NCBI RefSeq assembly: GCF_018143015.1
Contig: NC_054741.1
Span: 62,718,697-62,782,696, forward strand
From: Lytechinus variegatus
Taxonomy: Eukaryota; Echinodermata; Echinoidea; Temnopleuroida; Toxopneustidae
DNA length: 64,000 bases
Direction of reading: 5' to 3'
The notes below the pieces were generated by a model, which had not been told where the DNA came from, did no database searches, and saw nothing but the letters and a program-made list of their open reading frames with translations. Below, piece by piece: positions 52,566 through 64,000 of this stretch. The translations under genes and the position numbers were made by a program. Numbering within the stretch: position 1 is the first letter of the stretch; each line of letters begins with the position of its first letter.

Positions 52566-54045
52566 GTTCATCTCTTTAATCATATTGATTCACCACAAAC
52601 CGCATCAAATGTGTAATATAACGGTAAAATATGTGGAATATTATTTGATGATTTTCTCTGTCAAGTTGTTTGGTTACTATTTCACTGAGCCAAGGCGTTG
52701 ATTACTCCCTGGAATTTTCTTATATGTGGAAAATTGAAAAATTTAACAAAAAGAAATTCTTTTTGTAGTGAAGCCCCACCCCCCTCTCTGTCTTTTTTTG
52801 GCTTGTCATTTTTTTCTGGACAAAAATGATCTTCGTTTTGTAGTGAAGCCTTTTTTATTTTTGCTTATCAAATTTACATCCAGCACCCCAGTTAAAAATC
52901 GTTCCCAGGGCCCTGACTACCAACATGCATTCCAGAGTTTATTCTTCAAAACGGATTGAATATCGGTTAAAATATCGATTGAATGTCGGAGTTGGTATTT
53001 AGAGCAAATATTGTTCATGATTTCCCATTTCAGAATTCAAGATATTTTTTAAATATTTTTTGTTTTTGTTTAGTTGAAACATTCTTAGATCATAACGTTC
53101 CTAGATTGGTGTTAACCTTGACTTCGTTATATGAACCAAATGATAGATCTGACTTGTAATTTTTTTTTTCAGTTGGGAATGGTGATCACTCGGAAAGGGA
53201 GAGGTGTACTCACCAACCACTAGCGTACCTAAGGGGGGCAGGGGGCAGACTGCCCCCCTGACGAGTCACAACTGATGCAGGGGACGTACCCCCCCCCCCT
53301 TTGAGAAGCAAAATTAATAATTTGTAATGTAAAATGCAATGAAAATGAAAACAGACGTTATTTTTTTTTTGCTTGTCAATTTTTTTTCTGGTACGAAATC
53401 CTTTATTTGTGGTTGAAGACCTTTTTTTTTGCTTGTCAAATTTTTTTGCTGACGAAATATCGTCCCAAAAATTTGCCCCCCTTTTGGAACATCCTGGGTA
53501 CACCGCTGATTATGTTTAGGTTGCATAAACATGAGCCTCAAGATTAGAATTCTTCTTGGCTGAAATTCATTGAAAAATACGTAAAATCAATCTGGCCTAT
53601 GAAATTTCTGGCTTTATCAATGTAATGGTGTGATTGTGAGGATTGTCATGAATATGGTCAGATCGAGGTTTGTAATACTTTATTGAAATGTCGAAATAAA
53701 ATAAAATAAAAAGATATTTTTTGTCAGGACTGGAATGCAACTGTGTGGCCGAATCGTATTTGCAAAATTACAGGTTGTTCAAAAGTATAATAAAAAAAGA
53801 ACAAAAATACGCATTACATCCACTATACCTGTTGCCGAAGGCCGTTTTGAAGCTAACATCCCTCATTCTGAAATGCAGTGTACACTTTGCCTTTCTTCGT
53901 AGTGAATATCACTACTTGTTTGTTAATCCTATTTTCATAAAGAGAGAGGTTTATTGTTAACACAGAGTTTATTCCATGCATTGAAGTTCCCAAGTGTATT
54001 GGTCATGGAAAAGCTTTTTAATACTAAAAAAGCGGCGTCCTTAAA
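52566..54045. other. Intergenic, repeat fragments
   Basis: 52760-52860 and 53340-53470 carry related units (TTTTTTTGCTTGTCAA, GTGAAGCC / GTTGAAGACC). The minus-strand frame 53210-53541 comes from these. No gene seen. Confidence 0.5.
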
Positions 54046-54049
54046 AAGA

Positions 54050-54376
54050 ATAAGCTAAATTTGCTCACCTCATTATGTTCGAATTTTGTCACAAACCGAA
54101 AAAGAAGAATATTTTCTTAATTCATCATGATGTCGTACTTCTAATTCTAGTTCTGTTCCTATCCGAAGTGCTTGGTTAGTGAAACGACCAGTTCGTTAAT
54201 TCGTTTCTTATGTAAATAGAATGTATAATGTATTAAACTTTTACATAAAGTTATAACTGATTGCACGCAATGTACTCACATTTGTTTTATAATTTGTTAT
54301 ATGTTGCTTATATTATGATGTACTCTCTAACCCCGAGAGGGGTCGATAGAGTGAATACAATCTTATCTTATCTTAC
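54050..54376 (+). mobile_element. LINE-type 3' end with (ATCTT)n tail
   Basis: GTACTCTCTAACCCCGAGAG, GGGTCGATAGAGTGAATAC then ATCTTATCTTATCTTA is the kind of 3' end seen in CR1/L2/RTE-like elements whose tails are short tandem repeats. No coding part is retained. Confidence 0.5.
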
Positions 54377-57300
54377 AAGAGAGGATGCAACTGTCATGGG
54401 ATGTCTTTACCTAATTACTAAAAATATGGGGGGGGGTGTAAGAAAGTAACATTTAAGTGGGGTGGGTGGGGGGAGGGGGCTTATGGCTATGATTTTTAAA
54501 TCTTACTTTTATCTGCATGTTTGTTTCTTTCTTTCGTTATTTTTCAATCTCAGATGTGTTCATCTGTTCAAAGATAATTTTCCCGATCATGATAACTTTT
54601 CCCCCACCAAACCCCACAAATGGGCAGGGTTATCCCGCTATTTTAGTGGCCCATCCCAGTCCGAATGTAATATAATTACCCCCCCCCCCCATGTAGCCCT
54701 TTTTATGCTGAACAGTTTCAATAAAATCATGATTTTCGTTCAACCCTACTTCTTTCATTTAATACCATGCATGTTCATATTTTATTCTGTCTCCTTTATC
54801 TTTTATATTCTCTATTCTCCTGTAAATCCTTTGGGGTTTTTCATCATCTTGATTTGACGGTTAAATTTCTCCTTCCTTCCTTATCGCTGATAACTCCTAC
54901 CGAATGATCCTATATTGGATAATACAGGAATGTGAAAAATAGCAACTCTATATCCATATTTCAACTAATTATTTCTGTTCCTGAGACTGATGAAATGAAA
55001 TAATAAATATGAGTAATTACCATCCCATGATATGTATGAATGTGTAACCTGTCAGAAAATGCAAAATATTATTGCCAATGCAGATTAAACCGGGGGGGGG
55101 TTAAAAAGGGTTTAATTGAATTTTCAGCCAGGAAGCTATTATCAACATGATCAAGGAAGTGGTATTCAATATATTCTCCCAATTGCGATGTAAGGAGAAA
55201 GAAGAGAAACAGGAAGGATATCACGACCTAAAGACACATGCATAAAATATTGTGACTAAAATGTAGTTTGGCTATATTCTTTAAAACCTGGGAACCCCGA
55301 AACTGGTACAGAGTCATCAGCATCTTGTATTGAACGATGTCAAATCGGTGAACTTGTCCTTTTAAACGATTTAGTAAAAAGATTGCAACGCTGGAATTCA
55401 AAACCACATTATAATACAAATTTGCACTTTGCACTCAACCAATACCACATGTACGCAAACATTAAAACACAACAGAATGAGACGCAATTCACAAACACCA
55501 TATACCTGTACTGAGTCACTTAGTCACAATACTTCTATAACTGTTGTTGATGTTTTTATGATGAAATTGAGATCAAATAATCAAATTTATATGTTTTTAG
55601 TCTTCCTAGCTTTTCCTAATCATTTTTTTCCTAATCATTACTATCGTCATTACCATCATCTTCATCACCATCACCTTCATCATCTTCATCATCATCATCA
55701 TCTTCTTCATCATCATCATCATGTCATTAATTTTGATTGAAAAATAAACTATTATCCCAAGCTCTTACAATCTGATAACCTTGAAATTTCCGTAATCGTC
55801 TGTATCCACTGTTGATATTTACTGAAGGATTTCACCATATCTATTTTTTAATAATTTGTTTGATTAGGTTGTAGATGATTATATTTAGCTATTTTGTATC
55901 GCAAGCCTCTGTTGAAATTTGAATCACAATAATGAAATCAAGAAATGTATTTTTGAAAAAAAAACATCATCCTACAATATTTTTTAAACCAAAAATTGAT
56001 AGCCCATTGTTTTTGTTGTAAGATAAGCAAACTGCAATGTAATATTGCGAATAATGAGTGTGGTGTTGGTTGACACCTAATTCATGAAATTGGACTGCAC
56101 TGTAATTGCGAGAATGTGATATGTTGCAGTGCAAATGCTTAGCTCATTATAGCAATAATTACGAATGAATATTGATTCGTAAAGAAACGAAGTAATATAA
56201 TGTATTTATAATGAGAGCAATTATATCACATGGATGATTAAACATCTAATTTAATTGTGTGGTGTAGACTTTGTATTTTTGTTAAGCTGCCCGTTTGATC
56301 GAATAAGGAAGTAGCAGTTTAAAAACAAATTATTCGAATGGGAAGGAAATAATTGGATATAATATTCTGTTTAATTTTTCTATTATTGTTTCAAATGTCA
56401 TTAAAGCTTTAACGGGGGGGGGGGGCATTTTAATGATCGAATTCACCCTCTGCTCCCCCAATTCCCCGGTCAGCACAATGCTCGCCTCTCACCCTTTGTC
56501 TTTACGTAAAAGACTCCCAGGAGCGGGGCAAGTGTTTGTTAATGGGGGGGGGGGGCATAATAACCTTAGGATAATGTCATTTTCGCTCTCTCTCTTGCTA
56601 AGGGTATTATAGAGTTACATGGCACGGACCTCTTACTTAAAAACGTCTTTCTTCTCATTCTCTCTCTTTTTCGTCCATTCCCGTTTCATCCTGTGTTTTT
56701 TTCCACTACATGAAATGCCCTATTAAAGGGCGGTCGTCCGGACTCGTCCCTGCCCCTGTATTTCCACCCCTACCAATAATATACACTACTGCATGCGACA
56801 AAATGTAACAGATGATAAACTCCAGAGGAAATATCGGTCTGATTACCAATAATATGATCAGAGCATCAAGCAGGAAGAATGAAACGAAAGAAGCAATATC
56901 TAATATTTGCCATCCTGTTGGTGAATCTTGTATAAAAGCTATGTACATTATACATTTCAATATAAAAACTAAATTCAAGATCCAAATTTAAAAATGCAAG
57001 AGTTGGAATATTTGAATTATAGTGTACTAGATTGCTTTCATGGTATGCGAAAATATTGATCAGGCAGCGTGTCGCCTTCCCTATGATTTTGAAGTGATTA
57101 AACACATTAAAAAGAAAAGAAATGAGGGGGAGGGGGCAAGGAAATAATATTATTAAAAACAAATTGCCATTTGTGTTTTCATTTATTCAATATTTTATCA
57201 TGATCATCTAAATTGTCACGCGTGTATATAATTAATGTAATTTAAAACAATTTGATTTCTTAAGACACAAAATATTTCGAAACATAACACACATTTTATT

Positions 57301-57620
57301 AAATAAATATTAAAAATGAAATCGCCTTTTTAAGTCGCCTTGTCCTTGTATCAAAACACCATGGCCCCGCCTCTGATCAAAAGATTCATAACTGCTAAAC
57401 TTGACAGTTCATGTTAAAGGGCTACATGTTCAAGTCATGCAAAATTGTGGAAAAGGTGCGGTAAAAATGGCTGAATGAGAGGGCAATTATATTAGATGAA
57501 ACATGAACCTGTAGTAGGTCCATGGATGAACGGATGAAACTCAAATGTGACGTATGATTTTAATGCCAGTCATGTCAACTATGTATTAAAATCTATTGTG
57601 AAGCTGTTGTCATCGGAATG
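54377..57620. other. Intergenic, no gene identified
   Basis: G/C homopolymers (54427-54435, 54679-54690, 56414-56426, 56544-56556) and a CAT/CTT microsatellite at 55636-55722. A hydrophobic minus-strand frame at 56706-56978 lacks a good acceptor. Confidence 0.5.
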
Positions 57621-57622
57621 TA

Positions 57623-57858
57623 CACAGCCAAAATTGTGGTGTTAACCGGTGTACATAGAGGACCACACCAGTTATTTTACACCGGTGTTAAATTGGTGGT
57701 GTTAGTTTTACACCTATAGGTGTTATTGCAACACCTTTTGTTACATTTACACTTTTCTGGTGTTATGTTTAATCTCTAGGGTGTAATTTTAACACCTCAG
57801 GGTGTGGTCCTCTATTAACACCAGTTGGTGTCAGTTTTAACACCGCGTTCTTACAGTG
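57623..57858. repeat. MITE rich in GGTGTTA/TAACACC
   Basis: Ends TACAC...GTGGTGTTAA and TTAACACC...CAGTGTA are inverted with TA at both sides. Inside are about ten ACACC/GGTGT units in both orientations, including GAGGACCACACC and its inverse GGTGTGGTCCTC. Confidence 0.75.
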
Positions 57859-58282
57859 TAGCATTCTGAACCTGTACATCCAGTGTTGACCTTCTATCTA
57901 GCTAACATAGATCGCCCTATACCTGGCATTATTTAAATCTTGAGTTTAATTTTCACTTTAGGTGGCTTTCTTTAAAATTTTACATCCCTCATACACAGAT
58001 ACCCGCTTTTGGGGGTAAATATTTTCAGTTACCATGGGCCATCATTAAAAAAAAAATTATTGAATTCATAGGTGACATTTGAAACTGCTGCTAGCATAAC
58101 GTCACAAATTCAAATCTTCAAAAATTCAAATTTTTCATTTTTAATGAATTTTCGTCAAACATTTTTTTCTACTTTCTGGGGATTTTTCGTATAAAAACAC
58201 TCATGACTTGCCATTTGAAATTGGATTTCTTCTTCTTCTGTAAAAGTCTGATCACTTCAATATTGAAGATTCCTGAAAACCT

Positions 58283-58427
58283 GGGGCCCTTTTCACAAAG
58301 GACTTTGCCATTTTGGCAACTACCATGGTAACAGGGCTCAGCAGCCGATCAAAGTCAAGGTTACCTTGGTAGTTGCCATAATGGTGAAGTTGTAACAGTT
58401 GTAACTCTTTATGAAACGGGCCCCAGG
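58283..58427. repeat. 145-bp fold-back MITE
   Basis: Ends GGGGCCCTTTTCACAAAG and CTTTATGAAACGGGCCCC, inner GGCAACTACCATGGTAAC against GTTACCTTGGTAGTTGCC. Member of the same superfamily as 7411 and 39299. Confidence 0.85.
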
Positions 58428-59455
58428 TGTGTGTGCTACAGAGAAGTTTACGTGTCACTATAATTTGCATGGTACAAATAAAAACAGGGATTTATCTAAC
58501 TACTGCTACTCATGCTGCTGCAGTGTCGAAAGTCATTGCTGATATTCTATGTTGGTCACCATCTGCAATAGGCTCTAAACACTAAGTTAAATCATCACCT
58601 GCGCAACTGAAATTTTGCAAATTGGATCTCGTTTCTCATCTCAGTTTATACATGAAGTATTGCACTGGTCTGTGGTGAACATTTTGATTTCGGAGATCTC
58701 CTGAGCGTAGTGACAAAAGTATTCATACCTTTCATTAACCCAAGGTAAACATTAAATGGGACAAATAATCCGAAGGACAACGTAACACAATATATTTACT
58801 CACGTACACACTTCACAACAATGACTATAGATAACTTACTCATTCTTGACGCATACGACAAACGACGATGTTCCTCTCTGTGCAAATTCCAGAGAATGGT
58901 TCTTCTCTTCTATTCTCTTTTGGCGGTATATACATTCGAGGTTTTCTTGTCCAGTTTCAATTCCTTGAATTTACCGACATGATCACGATCACTTAAACGT
59001 ACACTCAAGTGTGAACGTCTGGGTCGTAGAGAGTCATAAACTGATCTATATAATTGTCATTGATGTAACTGCATGCCTTATTAGTGCAGACCTCACTGAG
59101 ACGACATGCAATTTATGCCCGGACCTGTTTCGATCTGAGTGTCTCGCTCCAGTAAACCGACTCAATGCTTATTTCCATTCCAATTCATTATTCTTTCTGT
59201 TTGCAGTCTATTATTCATCAGCACCAGGTATTCAATGACTGCTGACAGACTTTGAAAGACTTCAGTAAACCGAGGATTTGTTTACATATTTTTTTGTGAG
59301 TGTCCTTGTTTTTTGTTGTTCTTTCAAAGTATATTTTTAGCACCTGGAAAAACCATGATAATGACACTTCGTAGGTAATCACTGTTTAACAATCAATGTA
59401 AACATCAATGAATTTCGCAGTGGCCAGTACGATGGGAACAATTTCCATTTACATG

Positions 59456-59460
<5 letters not shown>
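58428..59460. other. Possible promoter/first-exon region, no firm gene
   Basis: 58850-59160 has more CpG than its surroundings. A minus-strand AAGAATGA followed by GTAAGT (58851 side) could be a first exon of the 47-51 kb gene; a four-codon upstream frame ends just there, which counts against translation from it. Confidence 0.35.

Positions 59461-59530
<70 letters not shown>
59459..59530. repeat. (AT)n microsatellite
   Basis: About 70 bases of AT/TA dinucleotides, giving meaningless Ile-Tyr frames on both strands. Confidence 0.97.
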
Positions 59531-59533
<3 letters not shown>

Positions 59534-59535
59534 GA

Positions 59536-59584
59536 GAACCGGCGTTCAAAGCTGGGGGCCCGGGTTCGATTCCCGGCAGAGACA
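59536..59584 (+). ncRNA. tRNA-like 3' half (SINE or tRNA relic)
   Basis: GGTTCGATTCC is an exact RNA polymerase III B box within a T-arm-like CCGGGTTCGATTCCCGG, followed by CAGAGACA. There is no 5' tRNA half; the (AT)n tract abuts it. Most likely a truncated tRNA-derived SINE. Confidence 0.5.
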
Positions 59585-60640
59585 TTTTTTCGGCATTACC
59601 AATTTTTCCAAAGGGTAAATAGCTCTGGGAACCTTGATTTAAGCTACGCCTTTGTTCTCTTCATTCATTTCTTTCACACAGTATTTAAATAAAAGAGTTG
59701 CCAAAGCTGTAGTACATGTATAACTTCACACACACACACATATATGTATAAAATCTTTAAGCTTTGGCAACTCTTGTATTTAAATATTTTGTGAAATATA
59801 CATATAATATGAGTGTATGTGTGGGGGGTGTTTTAGGGTGTGTGCGGGTGAAAGAAATTACATGTACGACAGCTTTGACATCCTTGGTATATCATTTCAC
59901 AATATACATGTATTACATTTTCTTTTTACTATGTGAAAATTGTACATAACAATGTATCCAGACATTATTAGACTAAAACTTGACTCTGTTAACTTAATTT
60001 AAATAGTTTTAAGCACAGTGAACAATGAATGAGAATGCAAAAGATGGGAGAGTTGAGACCACATTATAGTATCACATAGCGAAATTCATTTATTACTATA
60101 TGATATTCTAAACAAAGTGATACAAATAAAGTAAAAGTATATAGTATATAAAAGTCTTGAGTCTGTGGTTTAAAGCCATATTCTTATCACTTTGTGACAA
60201 TTTTCGGAAAGTCTTAATGCTTGCAGAAGCAATTGTAGAGAAGTTTCAGGCAATTATCATCTTTGTACTCATTTATCCCAGCCCACACATACACAAGCCC
60301 AAACACACGCACAACCCATCCCCCACACCCAACTGGCACAGGAATCTTAAGGACATACGGCTTAACTGCATGTAACCAGACTAAAACACTTTAATAAAAG
60401 GTCGCCTAAGACTGTCTAAAGACCAACTGGACGGATCAACAAAATGAATTTAGAAGACACTCCTTGCACACAATCGGACTCCAAAGATTTGAAGGCCTTA
60501 TGACCATACCGGTAGGCTTGGAAACGCAAGTTATGAAGGCATTGGGACCATACCGGTAGCTAGCTTATACATTAGGGGATATAGGAGAAATGTACATTCT
60601 AGGCACAAAGAATGTATGATCGATAAAAATGCCAAGGATC
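59585..60640. other. Probable 3' UTR and downstream region of the KY-like gene
   Basis: No gene on the plus strand. AATAAA on the minus strand at 60089-60094 could end the KY-like mRNA about 550 bases after its stop. ACATACCGGTAG-like units occur twice (60505-60560). Confidence 0.4.
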
Positions 60641-60642
60641 AT

Positions 60643-63017
60643 TCACACTGGTTTCCTCCACGTTAGCAACCATATACCACAGTTATTGAGAGTTTTGACG
60701 CCAATCTCCGCTGCATAGAACTGAAGTGCGTAGGATCCGGGGTGAGGCAGTTTGACACAGCACTGAACCGTGTCTTTCACATTGTTGGCATATTTCGTTG
60801 ACACGTGGTCCTTGGGAAGCCTGTTTGTTTTCTTATCTTCAAAGAGATGAAAGTTAGCATGAAAGTCTTTAGATCCTGAGAATTCGAGTTGACATTCCCC
60901 TGACGAATCGGTCTGGACGGTCGAGCTTTCGAAGTTCTTGACGGTCATTCCCATCTTGAAGAAGTGTTCGGATGGTCCCCACATCCCAGGATGCTCAGGA
61001 AACAAAGGTGCATCTGTAGCCTTCTGACAGTCTATCAGCCAGTGACCGGCAAGTGCGTTTGATTGCTTCGATCCATCGAAGATCAATAAAGCATACATAC
61101 CAGGCTGGTTGAAAAGGAAATGGAGCGTAGTAAGGATTTCCGAAGAAGTCGCTGACCAGCTTGTTTCTGCATTTATGAGACGGGTGGCATCATATTTATC
61201 ACCATCTTTGTATAACCGGTAGGATAACTTCTTTACAGACCTCATGATGCTATGTCTGATGCAGAGTTTCCCTTCACCTTTTGGAAGTCGGATATGACTG
61301 GTTTCCAAGTCTACCAGGGACATTCCTGCTTCGCGAAAAACTTGGTTAGGACCCCATAGTCCGCTACGAGGTGGGTATGGTTCCTTTGCTGATATCTCAT
61401 GGCAATCGATGAGCCACATTCCTACATATGTAGCTTTGTCCTGTTTTGGAGTCTTCTTAACAAAGAGGCGGAATGCGTACAGACCTGTCTCGTGCAGTCT
61501 GAACTGGAAGACAGCGAATTTCTTCTCATCACGCTTAATCACTTCCCCAAACATCTTTCCTTGGTGAATGTCCTTTTCGGTATCTCCACTCTTTAATGAG
61601 AATGTCAGAAAAACCTCCTCTGTTAGAGTGACCTCTATTTCGCATTCTCCTTCAATGGTTTCTACCAAAGCCTCTTTGTCGTATTTCAGACCGTGTTTGG
61701 AAAACTCTTCTGTAGGACCGCACTTGACAGCTCCTTTCGGAAAGAGTGATTTATAACATGGCCTTTCGCAAACAACCAACCAAGAACCAACATAGCTCAT
61801 GTCAATTCCCGCATGTAATCTTGCAAATAGTTTCAACTCGTACATGCCAGCTTCAGAAAGACGGAGACTGATAGAAGCAGTTGTAGTAGATTTTCCCTTG
61901 GCACTCTGAACAAATGCGTGGCCATTCCTTAGTTCGTTGTCTGAACCACCAACCTTGAGAGCCAAGTTAGTCTCCATATCTTGTGATTTATCGCAGCGTA
62001 TAACAAAATAACACTCCCCTTCCTTCGCAAGAATTGTAGAGGAATCTGGACCTCTCACCGATAAACCCATTTTGAAGAACTCGTCGTTTGGACCCCATAT
62101 TCCATTGTGACCTCTCGGAAAAGTAATAGGTGCATCATCGCCACCTTTGAATTCCCTTGTCGATGATATCATATAAGAAGCGGCATGATGGTATTTGTCG
62201 TCGGCGTACTTCATTTTCACGATAAAAGTGTACTTACCGGGTCTTGGACAAGAAATGTGGCAGACCAACCTTTGTCCAACTGTCTCTATATAAACGTAAT
62301 CTTCCAAATTCACGTCAGGGCTGTCAGTGTGTGAAAGATGAGACAACGTAGGCATGATATCACCTACTTGCTTGAAGCTAATTGTTGCACGTCCATCAAT
62401 AGCATCTACAAACGGCTCTTGATGGGAAATTGCCGAGAACCCTCTCTGGAGACATCGTGGATCGATGCCCCATATATCACCGTTCTCTATGGGTAATGGT
62501 GTGCCAGAGTTGTCCCCTTCGGCTAATATCGTGAATGACATAAGTCGAGTTCCATAATACTCTGCAACTATGCTGGAGAAAGTGTGGTTGCCTGGTCCGT
62601 GTTCTTGTTGAGGCAAAGTTCCATATGCAGTAAAGATGTACTTTCCTGGTTCCTGAAACTCAACACGACAGTTGAGGACATCATCTTTCCACCAGTGCAG
62701 AACGCAGTTCATAACCTCTTCACCATCATGGTTCTGTCGAGTCAACCTGAAGAAAGCATTGAGGGGATACTCACTCTTGATCCTGATTGAAACCTTGTTG
62801 TCTTTGGCGTTGATGATACCTTTGTCATGTGAAAGGCACTTAAGTTTGAAAAGAAATGCTGCACGGCCGACCTGGATGCTGTTGCTCCAAGGTTCTAAGT
62901 CTGGATGAGAGCCATTTTCGATGGGGAAGTGTGTCGCAGTAAACTGATCAGGATTTGCGAGGAAGAAGCCTTCACCCCATCTACGTTCGAAGATATATGC
63001 TCCGTCTCCATCGTGTT
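60643..63017 (-). CDS. KY-like last exon with tandem repeats
   Basis: Acceptor ttcttcgtacag at 63018. Repeat starts, counted in this exon's frame from 63036: DIWGID 187, GIWGPN 312, VKCGP 437, GLWGPN 559, GMWGPS 684, after a more diverged first unit (about 45-180). Each unit ends with a P/AGxY strand and G-x-W-L-x-x-C/W. This suggests beta-sandwich domains as in the KY C-terminus. Stop at 60643-60645. A 2.4-kb uninterrupted exon. Confidence 0.92.
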
Positions 63018-64000
63018 CTGTACGAAGAAATGACAAAAGATTGTAATGCAGTGAGACCCGGGAAGAGTTTCCTTAAGGTTTTATAAGCGATTTTCACCGA
63101 TAGATGATATCAGCTCCAATTTTTTTTTTTGCTCAGTCCAAACTAGTCAGTAAAATCACTGACAATCCTCTTTTTCTCCTAAAACAAGCCCCAACTTATA
63201 AAATTTTCTCTCGTGAAATTCCAAATATAACTTGACAGCAAATGTACTAGGGAAATTAACCCTAAAATTTATGAATCTTTGGATAAAATACGAGACAAGA
63301 AAATTATTCATTCTTTTAGACACATTCATGGTATTGCATCAATTTGAATATAGATGACAAATGATAAAGTGTTACTTGAACCTGAACTGTATGAAAAGCC
63401 AACGTCAAGAAAACATCATGTCCGTTCAAAATATTCAAAATAGTTTCTAAAAAGTAGACCTACTCCTGCACCAGGGTGCTCCTCTTTATTTCCAAAGAAA
63501 ATTCTAAAATTGAAGAATTGTAACAATGAAGGATTTACATACATGTAGTTGAGATTAACCTAATCAATTTCCATCTTTGTAGATTGGGGGACCGTGTCAT
63601 GAATGTCGTCAGCACTGACACTTTCTCTGACAGACAGTTACCATAGTAACAGTCAGACGCAAGTATCAGTCTTTCAGCTTAATTAAAACCAAGGATTTCA
63701 CTGATATTGACAGCAATGTCAATTTAGTCAGTGCTGACATTTTTCATTAAACACCCCCTAAATCCAGAACTTTAATTTTCAAACATATTATGACACACAA
63801 CACTCAGAAAAATTGTTTTGCTCCTTACTTGAAACCCCAGCTGCCCAAGCGGAATCACAGTAGTACCACTGGTCTTCTATGCGTACCCTGTTCCATGAGT
63901 GCCTCCCTTGGTTATAAAGGTAGTCCGTTGCTCCGGGATAGAACCCAATTGATTTAGAAACTCCGAGAATAGTTTCACATCTAATGCCGGCCAACCTATT
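60643..64000 (-). CDS. KY/hillarin-type transglutaminase-like protein, 3' part
   Basis: Two exons. The upstream one (63829 to the right edge) has the end of a transglutaminase-like core: LAGIRCETILGVSKSIGFYP, then GRHSWNRVRIEDQWYYCDSA with the catalytic His (HSWN) and Asp (CDSAW); the catalytic Cys must be in an exon right of the window. The downstream exon (60643-63017, 791 residues) continues with FFLANPDQFTATHFP, like the KY segment after the core, then about six repeats of 121-126 residues. Kyphoscoliosis peptidase (KY) acts in muscle at the Z-disc; hillarins of leech and fly are cytoskeletal. Whether this protein is catalytic cannot be judged without the Cys. Cytoplasmic; no signal or membrane segment seen. 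Confidence 0.92.
63018..63828. other. KY-like intron
   Basis: 811 bases; AT-rich, with a T run (63120-63129) and a fold-back MITE at 63585-63760. Confidence 0.7.
63585..63760. repeat. Fold-back MITE in KY-like intron
   Basis: TTGGGGGACCGTGTCATGAA with GTCAGCACTGAC at the left; GTCAGTGCTGAC and TTCATTAAACACCCCCTA at the right. Inner GTTACCATAGTAACAGTC. Same superfamily as 45713-45877. Confidence 0.75.
63829..64000 (-). CDS. KY-like exon with catalytic His and Asp
   Basis: The open frame runs from the window edge (NRLAGIRCETILG) to WAAGVS and a GTAAGG donor at 63828. Phase 1 joins the AA at the start of the next exon to form Lys. The 5' end of the exon is outside the window. Confidence 0.88.

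Noticed and set aside
53210-53541. Lys-rich frame (minus strand)
   Set aside because: Comes from a dispersed poly-T repeat that also occurs at 52760-52860.
56706-56978. 90-residue hydrophobic frame with possible membrane helices
   Set aside because: No convincing acceptor or partner exon, AT-rich codons, no family match.
59379-59692. Ile-Tyr repeat frames
   Set aside because: Translation of the (AT)n tract; the MSLPGIEPG start is the tRNA-like B box read backwards.
1-64000. CRISPR arrays, operons, bacterial-type promoters
   Set aside because: Repeats here are fold-backs and tandem eukaryotic repeats without regular spacers; the DNA is intron-rich animal DNA.

Overview
The window is nuclear DNA of an animal with intron-rich genes. 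It is most likely an echinoderm and probably a sea urchin: several high-copy repeat termini here (for example at 3725, 7411, 39299 and 46001) match motifs I remember from echinoid genomes, the protein fragments are deuterostome-like, and a Strongylocentrotus-style histone 3' signal is present. Species cannot be fixed by eye. Every confidently identified host gene lies on the minus strand. The rest is AT-rich sequence, microsatellites, G/C homopolymers and many fold-back DNA elements.

Layout. 1-3563: the 5' part of a secreted M14A metallocarboxypeptidase (signal peptide and propeptide exons; the catalytic domain lies left of base 1). 3725-9779: intergenic fold-back elements. 9780-27721: complete coding sequence of the splicing factor ESS2/DGCR14 in eight coding exons (508 residues predicted after splicing), with a likely non-coding first exon near 31883-31960. 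Its 12.3-kb intron before the last two exons holds nested insertions: an 8-bp-TSD element (11311-23019), a second 8-bp-TSD element inside it (11770-22964), a third inside that (about 11930-20313), and within this a whole-looking DIRS retrotransposon (13041-17753). 29066-31310: a LINE 3' fragment split by a 1576-bp insert. 31.9-42 kb: three promoter-like/first-exon regions, a histone-type 3' processing signal without a recognised histone gene, and a small unrecognised spliced gene (39826-40474 coding). 43300-44346: a DNA element with periodic palindromes. 47022-50695 (possibly from 51003): a single-pass membrane protein with a long tyrosine-rich cytoplasmic tail, resembling a transmembrane adaptor or receptor tail; one intron holds a 1.74-kb fold-back element. 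51-60 kb: mostly repeats, including two TA-flanked MITEs, a LINE tail, an (AT)n tract and a tRNA-like B box. 60643-64000: the 3' part of a KY/hillarin-type transglutaminase-like protein with about six C-terminal repeats.

The genes do not form a pathway. Exon boundaries were read from reading frames and splice sites; their phases agree across all eight ESS2 coding exons, across the carboxypeptidase exons and across the three membrane-protein exons. The features most worth checking are the tyrosine-motif adaptor-like gene, the nested intron with arrays of DR1 nuclear-receptor motifs, and the orphan histone 3'-end signal.
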